Assembly: GCA_038501625.1 (NCBI GenBank)
Contig: JAZAYU010000199.1
Span: 248,001-312,000, forward strand
Origin: Corbicula japonica
Taxonomy: Eukaryota; Mollusca; Bivalvia; Venerida; Cyrenidae
Direction of reading: 5' to 3'
DNA length: 64,000 bases
Part shown: in pieces, positions 11,316-24,347 of the stretch
Numbering within the stretch: position 1 is the first letter of the stretch
Layout: every line of letters begins with the position of its first letter
Notes under the pieces: generated by a model
The model's database searches: none
What the model was told of the DNA's origin: nothing
What the model saw: the letters and a program-made list of their open reading frames with translations, nothing else
Position numbers and translations under genes: made by a program

Positions 11316-12539
11316 ACAAGAGGGCCATGATGGCCCTTTATCGCTCACCTGAATACAACAAAGTTGTGTTGTATGTGACCCATCGTCTTGATATGGTGAA
11401 CATTTACACCAAGTTCTTTTAAAATCCAATAAGAAACAACAAATTTACAGCTTAGAAAAGAAAATGCTATTTTAAGTAACAGTTACCTTGACCTTGGACC
11501 AACCGGCATGGGTATTGTACGCAACACAACCCCTTGTCATGGTAAACATTTATGTAAAGTTATTTTGAAATCAACTTAACAGCCCAGACAAGAAAATTTT
11601 ATTTTTAGTAACAGTGACCATGACCTTGGACAAACAGCCATGGGTATTGTACGCGAAACAACATCTTGTCATGGTAAACATTTGAGCCAAGTTATTTTAA
11701 AATCCAATGAGAAATAACAAATTTACAGCCTGGACAAGATTTTTCTATTTTTAGTAATAGTCCCTAGTTTTTGACCCCAGATGACCCATATTCAAACTCG
11801 TCCAATTAATAACTGGGACTAATGTCCTGACCATGTTTCTTTGCAATCGGACAATCTGAGCAAAAATGTGACCACTAAAGTGTTAACAAGAAAATTCCAT
11901 TTTTAGGAACAGTGACCTTGACCTTGGACCAACCAACATGGTTTTGTACTCAACACACCGCCTTGTCATGGTGAATATTTGTGCCAAGTTATTTTGAAAT
12001 CCAATGAGAAATTTACAGCCAAGACAAGATAATTCTATTTTTAGTAACAGTGACCTAGTTTTAGATTCCAGATGACCCATATTCGAACTGTTCCAAGTAA
12101 TTACTGGGACTAATGTCCTGACCATGTTTCGTGACAATCGGAGCAAAAATGTGACAGCTAGAGTGTTAACAAAAAAATTCTATTTTTAGTAACAATGACC
12201 TAGTTTTGGACCCAGATGACCCATATTAGAACTCGTCCAAGAAATCATTGGGACAAACATCCTGACCAAGTTCCATGACAATCGGAGCAAAAATGTGATC
12301 GCTAGAGTGTTAACAAGAAAATTCTATTTTAAGTAACAGTGACCTAATTTTTGGACCCAGATGACCCATATTTTAACTCATCTGAGAAATCATTGGGATA
12401 AACATCCTGACCAAGTTTCAAAACAATCGAGGCAAAAATGTGACCGCTAGAGTGTTAAAGAATGCAGGACATACTGTCGGACTGACCGACAACTTGGCGA
12501 CTATATGCTCCCCTGAATTTCTTCGGGGAGCATAAAAAA
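11316..12539. mobile_element. Nested bivalve-type repeat ending GGGGAGCATAAA
   Basis: Begins ACAAGAGGGCCATGATGGCC, containing the palindrome GGGCCATGATGGCCC. Internally it has four to six ~150-bp units around AAGAAAATTCTATTTTTAG and ACAGTGACCTTGACC. It ends with a small hairpin GCTCCCCTGAA...TTCGGGGAGC. ORF 11883-12146 on the minus strand is a by-product of this repeat. Confidence 0.65.
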
Positions 12540-13233
12540 GTGTGACCTTAACTTGCCAGTTTGTGTACATACACTGTATACATCTAAGACTTTCTTAAAT
12601 TTAGTCTTAACATTTTGAGAATGTGCTTCAAATTTATTGTTGTTGTTCTTTTTGTTGTTTTACTTACAGTGAATAACATATTCAGAAAAGCCCGATTTTC
12701 AAAGTGCTATAAAGTAAGAAAGTTTATTTGGTCACTATCCATAGAAAATGACAAAATTTACCCTATAAAATCTTCCAGAGCAAAGTTCTTAATATTGCAT
12801 AACACAGATCTAAGCAGCAAAGTTCATCAGGTCATTGTCCAGCAACTTGACCAACATTAATGAATAAACTGGTAAACATCATATGTAGCTGAAGACAGGT
12901 AGAAATATTGGATTTCGACACTTGAAATTTTCACTCTGCTACTAAAATTTTTGTTTCAAAATTTATCACTGAACAACCAGTGAATGAATTGTTCAGGAAA
13001 GATTGAATTTTAAGATGGTATAAAGCTTGTCTCAAAATCTGGTTGATAACTGTAGAAAATCAAAGGTTAAAAACAGATTTTGAAAGAAAAAAAATCCCCA
13101 GGGCGGGGCCCCTGGTCAATTTAACAACATGATTTTTATCATTTGTGTAGAAATCATCAATATAAATATTCATACCAAATTTCATGACAATCGGACAAAA
13201 AATGTAATCTCTATTGCTTTAACAAAATTTACC

Positions 13234-13680
13234 TTAGGGTTAGGGTTAGGGAAAAAGGCCCATAACTCCGCCAAAAATAATCCGATCAGAAATTCCTTAG
13301 GAAATGCAAAACTAGGCTTAGTGAAAAACACTCCTGTGAAGTTTCAATGAAATCCCTCAAGCGGTTTCAAAAAAGCTTAGGGTTAGGGTTAGGTAAAAAG
13401 GCCCATAACTCCGCCAAAAATAATCCGATCAGAAATTCCTTAGGATATGCACAACTAGGCTTGGTGACAAACACTCCTGTGAAGTTTCAATGAAATCCCT
13501 CAAGCGGTTACGGAGAAGAAGCGAGGACAAGATTTTGCTAAAAAGGGCCATAACTCAGCCAAAAATAATCCGAGCAGAAATTCCCGACGATATGCACAAC
13601 TAGGCTTGGTGACAAACACTCCTGTGAAGTTTCAAAGAAATCCCTCAAGCGGTTTTGGAGAAGAAGGGAGGACAAGATTA
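13234..13680. repeat. ~142-bp tandem units, two headed by TTAGGG tracts
   Basis: Three units start near 13255, 13397 and 13540 with AAAAGGCCCATAACTC and end near CCCTCAAGCGGTT. The first two are preceded by three TTAGGG-type repeats (13234-13251 and 13377-13393). The third has unrelated sequence there. The short tracts resemble the vertebrate/mollusc telomere repeat. Confidence 0.75.
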
Positions 13681-14404
13681 TTTCGGACGGACGGAAAGAC
13701 GGTCCGATTACTATATGCCTCCCTTCGGGGGCATAAAAAGGTATATGTAAACATGGTTAAATGTCAAATATTAAAATTGATGATTTAAACTGTAGATGAC
13801 CTGTAAATGTGATGTAAATTTTTTACACCGTCAAAGTAGGAGTGAAAACATTTGTATGTTTAAAGATAAAAGTTGTTTAGCATTACTAAGTTTTTAATGT
13901 TTAGTCTTATGACAAAATCCAAAAGGACTAAGGGCCCTGAACTCTTCCAAAAATAGTCCGAGTAAAAACTCCTGAAAATATGTACAACCAGGCTTGGGGA
14001 CTAACAGTATCCTGAAGTTTCAACGAAACCCTTCAAGATTTTGGAGATGAAGCGAGGACAAGATTTTACCAGACTGACATTTTAGATAGAAAGACGGATA
14101 TTGCGATAACTTTGTTTCCATAGAGGGCATCAGGAAAAGGATAACAGTCAAATGTGACCTAAAGATTTTGGCATTGTCACAAAACAGAAATAAAAACTTT
14201 GATTTGGTGAAAACCAGACCAAAAAAGCAATCCCTATGTATTGCCTTTTCTTTGAAAAGGGAACACAAAAATAGCTTTGCTATGAACAGTTTATAGTATT
14301 TTTTCAACTCTTTAAATGTGTTCCACTGATCACTGAGGGAATCAAGAAAGTAAAAACTACAGGAACTTTTTAACATTTATTAAGAATGTAAATACTATGC
14401 ACCT

Positions 14405-15680
14405 AGTTACCTTGGTGCATAAACAGACTTGAGGACTCTGCTACCTCAAATCTATTTCTGCACCAAGGAAACAGTTTACAGTTCCATTCCACAGTACAAC
14501 TACAAAGGAAGCACATTGTTACCTCGGTGCAGAAACTGATATGCTCGCGGTACAAATCTGTTTCTGCACTGTGGTAACATTGCCAACTAAAGTGTAGACG
14601 AAACAATCAACACATAAAACGCAAATATTTACAAAAACAAACAATAATGTATGCACCTTGTTACTGCAATGTTGTGCTCTCTGTTGTCCTTAAATGGCAT
14701 AATCATTGAATGATTGCACTGATGACTAGATTTGATTTTGACACATATCCCGAACTTGACCTCTTGCTCTCTACCAAAGGTCACCGATATCCCGGATGTG
14801 ACTCTCTGTTCTCTCCCCCAAACGTGACATTGCATTAACCCGGATTTGACTTTTGTATATATTAGTTATATTAGTTAAATTTAGTTTTCATTCAATTTGT
14901 AAAGTGGGTAATGTTACCTTGGTGCAGAAACAGATTTGTACCGTGAGCATATCGGTTTCTGCACCAAGGTAACAGCATGGTTACTTTTGTTATTTGTTGT
15001 TTTTATGTATAATGGGCATTGTTACCTTGGTGCAGAAACAGAATTTGGGACCGGCCATGGCGGAGTTGCAGGACTACAGAATGACCAAAATGAAAACAAA
15101 AATCAATTGATCATCAAAACATTTCAAAATATCAAGATACAACACCCATCATAAATATAACTGGAAAATAACCCTGCTCTATGGTAGGACAAATGTCAGT
15201 AAATGGCTTAACTTGAGGAAAAGAATCCTCCCCAAGAACCCCTAACTCCTATTTATGAAGTAAACAAGTTACCCCACCCTCCTCCTTTCTCACCCGGGCT
15301 TGGGACCGGCCATGGCGGAGTTGCAGGACTACAGGAAGACCAATAAAAAAGAAAAAGTAAATTGATCAACACCACATTTAAATGACACTAAATGCCCTTA
15401 CTTGTGACTGATATCCCCGATGTGACTATCTGTTCTCTCCCCCAAACGTGACATTGCATTAACCCGGATTTGACTTTTGTATATATTAGCTATATTAGTT
15501 ATATTAGTTAAATTTAGTTTTCATTCAATTTGTAAAGTGGGTAATGTTACCTTGGTGCAGAAACAGATTTGTACCGTGAGCATATCGGTTTCTGCCGCAA
15601 GGTAACAGCATGGTTACTTTTGTTATTTGTTGTTTTTATGTATAATGGGTATTGTTACCTTGGTGCAGAAACAGATTTTG
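14405..15680. repeat. Cluster of GTTACCTTGGTGCAGAAAC palindromes, copy A
   Basis: A 61-bp palindrome at 14913-14973 has 19-bp perfect arms (14913-14931, 14955-14973). A near copy lies at about 15545-15605. Single arms lie near 14405-14470, 14519-14580, 15028 and 15656. The loop carries GATATGCTCGCGGTAC or its reverse. Minus- and plus-strand ORFs of 60-70 codons across these sites are shadows of the palindromes. Confidence 0.8.
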
Positions 15681-15965
15681 GGACTGGCCATGGCGGAGTT
15701 GCAGGACTACAGAATGACCAAAATGAAGACAAAAATCAATTGATCATCAAAACATTTCAAAATATCAAGATAAAACACCCATCATAAATATAACTGGAAA
15801 ATAACCCTGCTCTATGGTAGGACAAATGTCAGTAAATGGCTTAACTTGAGGAAAAGAATCCTCCCCAGAACCCCTAACTCCTATTTATGAAGTTAACAAG
15901 TTACCCCACCCTCCTTTCTCACCCGGGCTTGGGACTGGCCATGGCGGAGTTGCAGGACTACAGGA
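14830..15965. repeat. Tandem duplication, ~630-bp unit, copy A
   Basis: The stretch from CCGGATTTGACTTTTGTATA through GGCCATGGCGGAGTTGCAGG to the CCCCTAACTCC region occurs twice, at about 14838-15340 and 15463-15965, with few differences. Copy B has a single version of the GGCCATGGCGGAG part repeated at 34793 and 35046. Confidence 0.7.
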
Positions 15966-16700
15966 AGACCAATAAAAAAGACAAAAGTAAATTGATCAAC
16001 ACCACATTTAAATGACACTAAATGCCCTTACTTAAAAAAAATCCTCCCCAGAACCCCTACCCTTCTGTCCAGAGGAAAGACAAGTACAGTGAAACAAATC
16101 TATTGCAAGACCAGCCAGTAGGTAGCTTATTTATCTTGAAAGATAAGAACTCGTCAAACCGAACTGTGCAAAGTATTACACAACCTGTAAACCAGATTTT
16201 TATAAATACTTTTAACTGAAATATTTTGAAGTATGCAAGCAGAGGCCAAGTAATGATGTGTTCTAAACTTTCCTTAAATTTAACCTTGTACAGTTCAAGT
16301 AAAGATACAGGGCGGGTTTAGATATTATTGGTATATGTGCCAAGTGAGAGTTAGTTGGTCTTGGATGTTACAGTATAGGAATTTATAGGATGTATCTTTA
16401 CCTCAACTGTAGAAGAAATATATTTTATAAATTTTTGACAAGTTGTGCTGGCAGCGGTTTACTTTTTTTAAAGTAAACATGTTAAAGTATTTGACCATCC
16501 TTTTAATGTTATCACATACATTAAAGGCCTTATTTCTTTTCCAAAGACCTTAGTTGATGCAGTAGTGGATTAGAACTTTCATAGCCAGCTGCTCTGTGTA
16601 AAACCAGTAAATCTGACCACACAATTCACAGTGTAACAAATTAAAGAGCAAATTCATCACAGACATACCTTGCAAGTATGCCAGCCGCCAAGACATAAAT

Positions 16701-17970
16701 AAACTAGACTGTCCACAGGACACTGATGCCCCCACTGCTGCAATAACATTTGTTACAAAATTTTGTACCAGGTATTAACAACATGTGGTGATCATGATTA
16801 GTAAATGAGGAGTAAGTGCCACAAAATTTAATAACTAACATAAACAAAAGGCCATAACTGGTGAAAATTGTTGCAAGACAATGTCCTTTACAACAATCTT
16901 CACATCATGTCTAATCATCTGTGCAAGTTTGAAAGAAATCAGCCAATTAGAAAATGTGAAGTTGATGCCACAAAATTTTGTAAGTGAAATAAACAAAGGG
17001 CCATATCTGTGGTAAAAATGGCAGCAGAAAAAAATCTTTTTTTATGATCATCTACCCAGCCATCTTGATCATGTGTGCAAGTTAGAAAGAAATCTGTCCA
17101 AAAGTAAATGAGGAGTTGATGCCACAAGATATTATTACTGAAAAAAAACAAAGGGCCATAACTCTGGTAAAAATAGTCGCAGGAAAAAATCCTTTCTTCA
17201 CGATCATCTACACATCCTGCTTCATCATCTGTGCATGTTTGCAAGGAATCTGCCCTGTAGTTTAGGAGGAGTTGATGCCACAAGAATTAATTGCTGAAAT
17301 TAACAAAGGGCCATAACTCGTAAAAATGGTCGCAGGAAAAAATCCTTTCTTTACGATCATCTACACATCCTGCTTCATCATCTGTGCAAGTTTGCAAGAA
17401 ATCTGCCTTATAGTTTTGGAGGAGTTGATGCCACAAGATTTAATTACTGAAATTAACAAAGGGCCATAACTCTGGTAAAAATGGTCGCAGGAAAAAATCC
17501 TTTCTTTACGATCATCTACACATCCTGCATCATCATCTGTGCAAGTTCGCAAGAAATCTGCCTTATAGTTTTGGAGGAGTTGACGCCACAAGATTTAATT
17601 AATGAATATAACAAAGGGCCATAACTCTGGTAAAAATGGTTGCAGGAAGAAATCCTTTCTTCACGATTATCTACACATCCTGCATCATCATCTGTGCAAG
17701 TTTGCAAGAAATCTGCCTTGTAGTTTAGGAGGAGTTGACGCCACAAGATTTTATAACTGAAATTAACAAAGGGCCATAACTCTGGTAAAAATGGTCGCAG
17801 GAAAAAAATCCTTTCTTTACGGTCATCTACACATCCTGCTTGATCATCTGTGCAAGTTTGAAAGAAATCCGCCTTATAGTTTAGGAGGAGTTGATGCCAC
17901 AAGATTTGGGGACGTACGGACGTACGGATGGACGAGTGCAACTCTATATGCCTCCCACTTTGTGGGGGCA
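16701..17970. mobile_element. 1270-bp insertion carrying a 154-bp tandem array
   Basis: Copy B reads CATAAATTAACAAATG at this site (near 35841), whereas copy A is interrupted after CATAAAT. The insert starts near AGACTGTCCACAGGACAC and ends TGTGGGGGCATAACAAA. About six units of ~154 bp (16965-17905) each read GGAGTTGATGCCACAAGA, then GGGCCATAACTCTGG and ACACATCCTGCTTCATCATC. The minus-strand ORFs 16939-17283, 17361-17591 and 17516-18001 arise because the unit happens to be open; they show no protein family features. Confidence 0.75.
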
Positions 17971-20900
17971 TAACAAAGGTAGTATAGCATAATATATACA
18001 ACGCACTAAGCTATGTAGGTAATCAACAATAAACCCGACTAAGCAACATTTAAAAAATATCACAAAATCGAGCAAGAGCACAAACAAATACAGGACAATC
18101 TGCAAGCCACTCGAAACTGTCCAAAAATCTCAACTCAATGTATATGAATACTGCTTAGGTCAAGACTTTGTAATCCACCTAAATAAAATGCACAAATCTT
18201 TATCAGATGTGATTTTGACCTACAAATATTAGGTTCATCAAGACCCTGTTGCCACAAGAGTATAAAAGGAATACAAATAAGAAGTTGAGGACATTAAGAA
18301 ATGGCAAAGGTTAAGCCAATATTAAGATTTGTCAACGGACTGACAGAATGACAAAGGCCAAAACAAATGTGAAACATTTTCTTCAAAATGGGCAAAAAAC
18401 CTTCCCCACCACCCATTCACCAATGTTCAAGACAGAAGTTTTGATGCAAATGATATCTAACTGCCTTGTGTTTGCATGTAAATGGTATTTTATCGGTACT
18501 TTAAAGTTAGAGTACTGAAATAACTTGAGACTTTAATGCACAGATGTTAACAGGTTTTTTTCTTGTACAACCACGGTATCCAAAACCCCATTTTCTGCCT
18601 GGATTTCATGTGTTAACATGTCAAGAAAAAACAATTACAACACTATTTTTGAAAGGGTAACTGTTTCCCTGAACCAAAAATTCAAAGGGTGTTTGCAAAA
18701 CAAAAAGGTTTTCTTCTGGACAATTTTAGTCTTATCATTACAACCATCTAAATAAAACTGCAATCCCCAAAACTAAACGTTATTTTTAAAGTTTGATGCT
18801 AAATCCTTGCAAGAACATGCAATTGCAAACAGTAATTATAACAATGCTTTCAAAAAAAAATGCAATGAGCAACCAAAGATATGCCAGATAGCTAACCCCA
18901 CTATTGGTAACCATTCTATAAACATCTACCCACAACTGCAAAACAAAAATAGAGTTGAAATACAACAGATGAACACAGTATGAACCCATGCCAGTATAAA
19001 CATGCACTCGGGTTTGACCAAGTGATCACGCATGTGTGCCAGTGTGTACAAGTGCATGCCTGCAATGTACTCATGCCAGGCATTGGTCAGGATGGATGCA
19101 TGCTTGGCTGTCGAGCCAAACCAGCACCGACTTGTGTGCCCTTACACTCTCACACACACACTGTGCACCACACAAACACAGACTCTTAATACTTATCGTC
19201 AGCTTTGTATAAAATATACAAGTACCAAAATGGTACTTGTACTGTTTTGTACAGAGGTGAAAATAGTCTTACACCAAACACACAAGCATAGGCTGGTTAG
19301 ATCACTTCCATTCAAGCACACATCCGCTCCAGCACCAACCTGATATGAGAACGGTGAAGGCTTGCTCCCATTCACACAAGCGCACACACATGAACATACC
19401 TTCCCAAGCACATGCATTTTATACAGACATTAGACTCCAAGATTATTGAACAGAAGAGAGATCAGTCTAAAAACTCAAGCTTCTTACTGATGACTCGTCT
19501 CATTTAAGCCAATCAGATGCTTGGGACTCTAGGCAGTCTCCAGTTCACGTTTCATGATCTTGGGCATAGTGTCGCACTTGGGCACATTCCATATACATCC
19601 AGAACATTTTCAACTCTTGAATTTTACTCGTGGATAATCTCTTGAGAATGGCAACATATAGAAACCCAATGCCCTGAAACTTTGTGAACCTAGAGTAATT
19701 CCCAAATAACATCGAAATTGTTCTTATGTAATCACACCGCTAACGAGCAAGTTTAATAGTTGAATTGACATTTCGCCAGAATGCATCTGTTAAAAGGACC
19801 CTTGTCCTCCAAAACATTGTTATAATTTTCAATTATGTTCAAAGTCATTTTTGATAATGTGTCATAGTCTTAAACCAAACGCAAAAATGTGATATTAGAA
19901 ATCTCTTCAATAATCTTATTTCCTCCAAACTCAAAGATTTAAGTACCAATAATTAATATCCAAGATCTGTTGGGCATGGGCTACATACCCTCATTTAAAG
20001 GTAAAAAGCCCTGATAACATACATTAACAGTTCCCCTTTCTTCAAGTAGAATGGGACTTAAGTAAGCATTTTTCCCCACCATTTTGTAATGAGGCCCAGG
20101 GTCTTTTGGATTGGGATAAATGTGTTTGGGAAATTTGGAAAGCCATAAAAAATATAGAAAGACAATATACAACAAGTAGTTTCTCATTTTGCCAAGTGGA
20201 AGGGGTTAAAATGCAAGCGATCGTTTTTCAGACTGGGAAATATGTTTTTCCACTAAATTGGGATGAGGCACAGAATAGTTTTGGATTGGCAAAAATGTGC
20301 CAATTTTATCTAATTTGGAAAATTAATTTATGTCAATTACAAAAACAAAAAAAATCCAATGAATGACTGTAAAGAAAAACTTTAATGTTGTATTCATAAT
20401 AAAACCCGATTATTCCACAAAATTACTTTGTGACAGTCAAATCTTTCAAATTTCTTTTCATTCCAAAATAATATTTAATCGAAATCGGGAATTCAAAATT
20501 TCATGAGAAAAATGTTAACATCTTGAAAAAAAAAACACTAAAGAAAACAAAAGTGAAATTCTGGGCTCAAAATAAACAATACCAGCTGTTCAAATAACAT
20601 AACCAGGTCAGCAATTGCCTGGAGAATTATGTGTGCATTAATGTATTTTTGTATTATTTGTATCCAATGAATTTCATTTGTCAACTATATAAAAATTAAT
20701 TATATACTTGCTTACTCTTACACATTTTCTAATACTTGATTTACATTTACTAGTTTAAAATGCAACAGTTTACATATCGGATGATAAATTATATAATGTT
20801 CAACATCAAAATTTAACAACACTTCAATGGCAATATTGGTTCCATTTCCTTTACAGTCTCAATCTTAAACAACACTATTAGTATATGTGAATCCACCACA

Positions 20901-22140
20901 TATGACATGGCATTTTTCCTCGTTTAATGGTGGTCATTTTCAGGCAACTTATTGCCTTTCCAATTTCTTTTGGAGTCATTTTTTCATATGTTACATTACA
21001 GTATATTTGCAATTAGACCATTTTATTCACCAGAGTTAATGCACAAAATGGGTCTTTGGTAAGCATACATCTTTATAATCTGTGCAGAGATTTTTAAACA
21101 TGTTTTGGAAAGACAATTTTGTAAATTTGTACCAAAGTAAACTATTATTTGTAAGAAAATTATTAAAAATATAAGACAACAATGTATTCTAATGAAGTAC
21201 CCAAAAAACAATAAATGATGGTAGCCCCAAAGACCCATTACCTGGTGATGTGATTTTTTCTTTTTAATTATCCACTTCGGTAGTTCATCAACGCAAGTAC
21301 AGTCTGTCCACTCGCATCGATAGAAGCCAGTCCTCTTTAATATAAAGCTTGTTTAGTCCCTTCATTCACCATAGTAAATGAATCCGCACAATCAAGACTA
21401 TAATGTTCATTGAACCAAGCAATCAACACCAATCCCTCACTGAGCAGGTCCTGTAAATGTAATTTTGTAATATTAACACTTTATAAAATGAGTACTTATT
21501 GCAAATTTGAACAGTGTTGATCCAGATCTGTGCTGTCTGATCACGATCTACACCATTTGCATCTGACAAATTACCTAATGTGACAAGAAGTAAACAGTGC
21601 GGATCCAGATCATCCGGCACATCTGCGCTTAGTCTTTACTTGTGTACTAAGAGTCGTAGAGGAGTAAAGGGTTAAAAAATTAAATTGTAATGGGTTGTGA
21701 TATGTAAACTGAAACCCAGATTCCATGTTAAGTTTTCATAATCTGGTAGCAATGTGTCGGACTTCCCTTATCACTTTGACAAGTAAATTGTAAACATAAC
21801 ATTCAATCTTTCAGTTTAGATCTATATTCATTATAAACTTGAAAGGAAACGTACAAATTCCTCACACTAATGACTGGTTTTGATGAAAGATCATCCAGTT
21901 TCAAACTTGTCATACATATGAGCAAGACTATCTGATCTTATGAACAAATTTGGCATGTTAATACAACAAGTTCTTATTAGCTTACACAAGATATACATGA
22001 AAATCAACTTCATTGCTGAATATGCTAGAGACATTGTAACTCAAATAGTCCTTTTCCTGTTTTGTGGTTCCAGGTCATTTTTTTTAACTATTATTAAAAG
22101 AAATATAATAAATTCATCATGCAAAACTGTTTCATGTAAA
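17971..22140. other. Duplicated non-coding stretch of copy A
   Basis: Closely matches 35855-40025. It contains a decayed hairpin-H element near 19440-19560, a short CA-rich patch near 19150-19190, and a decayed family P element near 21480-21675 ending GGGTTAA. The ORFs seen (for example 19032-19343, 20106-20366) are not conserved in frame with copy B and are not called. Confidence 0.55.
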
Positions 22141-22324
22141 AAAAAAAATTATTCACCAATATTTATGGAACGATTTAGCCTTCAAAATGTTCATTTATGA
22201 TGCGTGGAGGTGACTTACTTTTCATACATTTCAATTCAGAAGAAAACATCAGTGAAAACCTATCCCTTCACATTTTACAAATCTGTCATCGTACAGATCT
22301 AGTTACTATCTGGGTAGACAATGT

Positions 22325-22400
22325 GTGAGCTAGGATTGCTCAGTTGGTAGACCACTCACCCCGTAAGCGACAAGTCCTGGGTTTGAGTCGCAGTCTGGCT
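22325..22400 (+). mobile_element. tRNA-like SINE head
   Basis: Contains an A-box-like TTGCTCAGTTGGTAGACC and a B-box-like GGGTTTGAGTCG about 40 bp apart, the layout of a tRNA-derived Pol III promoter. Acceptor arms do not pair, so it is not a working tRNA gene. A non-tRNA body follows. Confidence 0.55.
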
Positions 22401-22569
22401 GCACATTCTTTCTCACCCTGTGACATTTGGCATCCAACAAGGAAATGTGATAGCTAGCATATTGGGCCTGCAACCAGCCTGTAATTGCAAATTACATATA
22501 AATAACTCTAGAATTTGAGGACAAATTTCCAAATTTGACGGGGTGTATGTCATTGTCTGGGGATAAGAT

Positions 22570-22650
22570 GTGTTAGCAGCCCAGATAACTGTCAGCAGAG
22601 CACTCTCGCAGCTAGGTTCGAGTCCGGGTCTGGCTGCTCCAAAACTTCAG
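22570..22650 (+). mobile_element. Second tRNA-like segment
   Basis: A perfect B box GGTTCGAGTCC lies near 22614-22624, preceded by a weak A box around GCAGAGCACTC. It lies 240 bp after the first tRNA-like segment and may belong to one dimeric SINE or to a second insertion. Confidence 0.45.
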
Positions 22651-23513
22651 TACTGATTGGATGTTGGAAACTCGTACTGTATAAATTTCATGCATTTTTA
22701 CATTTTTAAAACCCAAAACATAAAATTTAATCTGGGTAAATTTTTTAAAATGCCAGTTAAAAGGTTTGAATAAAGTATAATTAAATGTTTTTATTTGGTA
22801 CAGGTTGTTTTCCTTTAATGGAAGTTAGGAATATTCAACATGATAAGCAACCAGATTTGATAAAATTAAAACTCGAAATTTGATGTTACAGTCTTTAACC
22901 TATAACAGGGCAAGGTCCATAGTTTCATTAAAATCCAGAATCTCAATGGACTGTTTTGTTGAGGGTTTTGAAAACCTACTATGTGTCAAAACATAAAATT
23001 CTTGCTATTGCTGAAAGACTGTAACAGACATTTTCGTGAATTAAACATGATTAGCACATTCCAATTTAATAATACTGTAGAATTGGTAATGTTCGCGAGG
23101 ATGTAATGTTTGCGTATTTTGCGATTTGATAAAAATCGCAAAATTATCAGCCAGCGTAAATTAGAGCTTATGTATAAGCAAAATTTTAACCTTACACCAG
23201 ACTATGGTGAAACAAAACACGTTAAGTAGTATTGAACTTTACTACAAGACTACATAATATACCTGTACAGATAAAAACCATGGAAATGTACAACTAACAC
23301 CAAAAATTAAACTTATAAACAATTGTACTAAGTGTAGACTTGTGTCAGCCGGCATATCTTTGTTATCAGATCTGGTTCTAAGCGGTTAGGTTTTTGATTC
23401 ATTTGGTCATTTCTAACCAAAATGTGAACAGTGCAGATCTTTATCAGCCGTCACAGATGTGAAACATTATGCCTCCATTTGCTTTTATCATTACAACAGC
23501 CATTTAACCCTTT

Positions 23514-23730
23514 CCTGTATAGATACACCTTTATTGCTAGGGCGAACAGTTTAGATCCAGATCAGCTGGCACATCCGTGCCACTGATCAGGATCTAAACT
23601 GTTCGCTTTTTGATTCATTAGGTTATTTCTGTCCAAAATGCTAGCAGTGCAGATCCTGATCAGACAGTTGATCTGGATCTACACTGGTCGCACATGCGTA
23701 AAAATGGGTATATATCAAGGAAAGCATTAA
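23514..23730. mobile_element. piggyBac-like MITE, family P, uninterrupted copy
   Basis: Bounded by TTAA on both sides. The left end is TTAACCCTTTCCTG and the right end, read inverted, is TTAATGCTTTCCTTG. Inside are inverted and direct copies of GATCCAGATCAGC / GATCTGGATCTACACTGG. A TTAA target and ends starting CCYT are hallmarks of the piggyBac superfamily. It is 217 bp with no ORF. Confidence 0.7.
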
Positions 23731-24347
23731 ACAGGCTCAAATCACAATTTATCCTCAGTATTTTGTTACGATTTGAAAATATTAAGAATATTAAGAGTTT
23801 AAACAATCAAAATGTTTTACATACCCTGGTACATGCAATAAAATATTGATTCAATCCTTCAATTAAATTGTCTTCATTTATCTGTTATACTGATTAAAGC
23901 AAATACCTAGATATACCTAGATAGAGAGGTAATATATAAGTCTTAAAGCCCCAGCCCTAAACTTAAGTAAGAATATACTATTGAAAAATCATATTTGTTC
24001 ATATAGACTCCAATATATAAACTCTCTAAATGAACACAAAAGGTCCGATCGATTTCTTTCTTATAGACGGGATTTTCAATGATATTGTTAAATTTTCGTT
24101 AACAAATTTTTAAGAAGCTAAATATAAAACGGAGCTATATTTAGCACTGACAAAGAGACCACTTCATGCGCGATCTCGATTTCTTTGACGTTTCGGAAAT
24201 CCTACTTTCGCTTTTAGTTGCACGGACCAAATTTATTTTAGTAAATTAAACTTTTATTAGCCGAACTAATGCTGCAAATTTGTGCCTATAGTTCCAAATA
24301 CATGTAATATTTCATACAAGAGCAGGTTAAATTGAAGTTATGCTGCT

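Larger units (their letters stand above)
11109..13739. mobile_element. Composite repeat insertion, absent from copy B
   Basis: The left end reads CAAGAGCTGTCACTTG and then ATGCCCCCGAA. The right end reads TTCGGGGGCATAAAAAG, so CCCCCGAA and TTCGGGGG are inverted near the two ends. Copy B continues directly from CAATTACAA to AAATTTG at 30708-30722. It contains a nested element at 11316-12539 and a tandem array with TTAGGG tracts at 13234-13680. No protein is encoded. Confidence 0.7.
8300..22140. repeat. Segmental duplication, copy A
   Basis: Colinear with 29440-40025 in the same orientation and very similar over most of its length. Matching blocks include minisatellite 8300-9570 with 29445-30610, 13741-14668 with 30723-31640, 15040-16700 with 34780-35845, and 17971-22140 with 35855-40025. 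Copy A alone has insertions at 9571-11017, about 11109-13739 and 16701-17970. Bases 14669-15040 are inverted relative to copy B. No gene was recognised in either copy. Confidence 0.85.
22140..23510. other. Single-copy DNA between duplication and MITEs
   Basis: Apart from the two tRNA-like segments, the only recognisable item is a short piece near 23090-23165 with TTCGCGAGG and TTTTGCGATTTG. This resembles the CGCGAAAT repeat at 49385-49572. No gene was seen. Confidence 0.4.

Noticed and set aside
16939..18001. Minus-strand repeat protein with CTDD-type repeats
   Set aside because: The ORFs are translations of the 154-bp tandem unit, whose length is not a multiple of three; frames change between units and no start or splice context exists.
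19032..19417. Two opposing ~100- and 72-codon ORFs rich in His/Cys/Thr
   Set aside because: They derive from a CA-rich patch and are not preserved in frame in the duplicate at 36924-37319.
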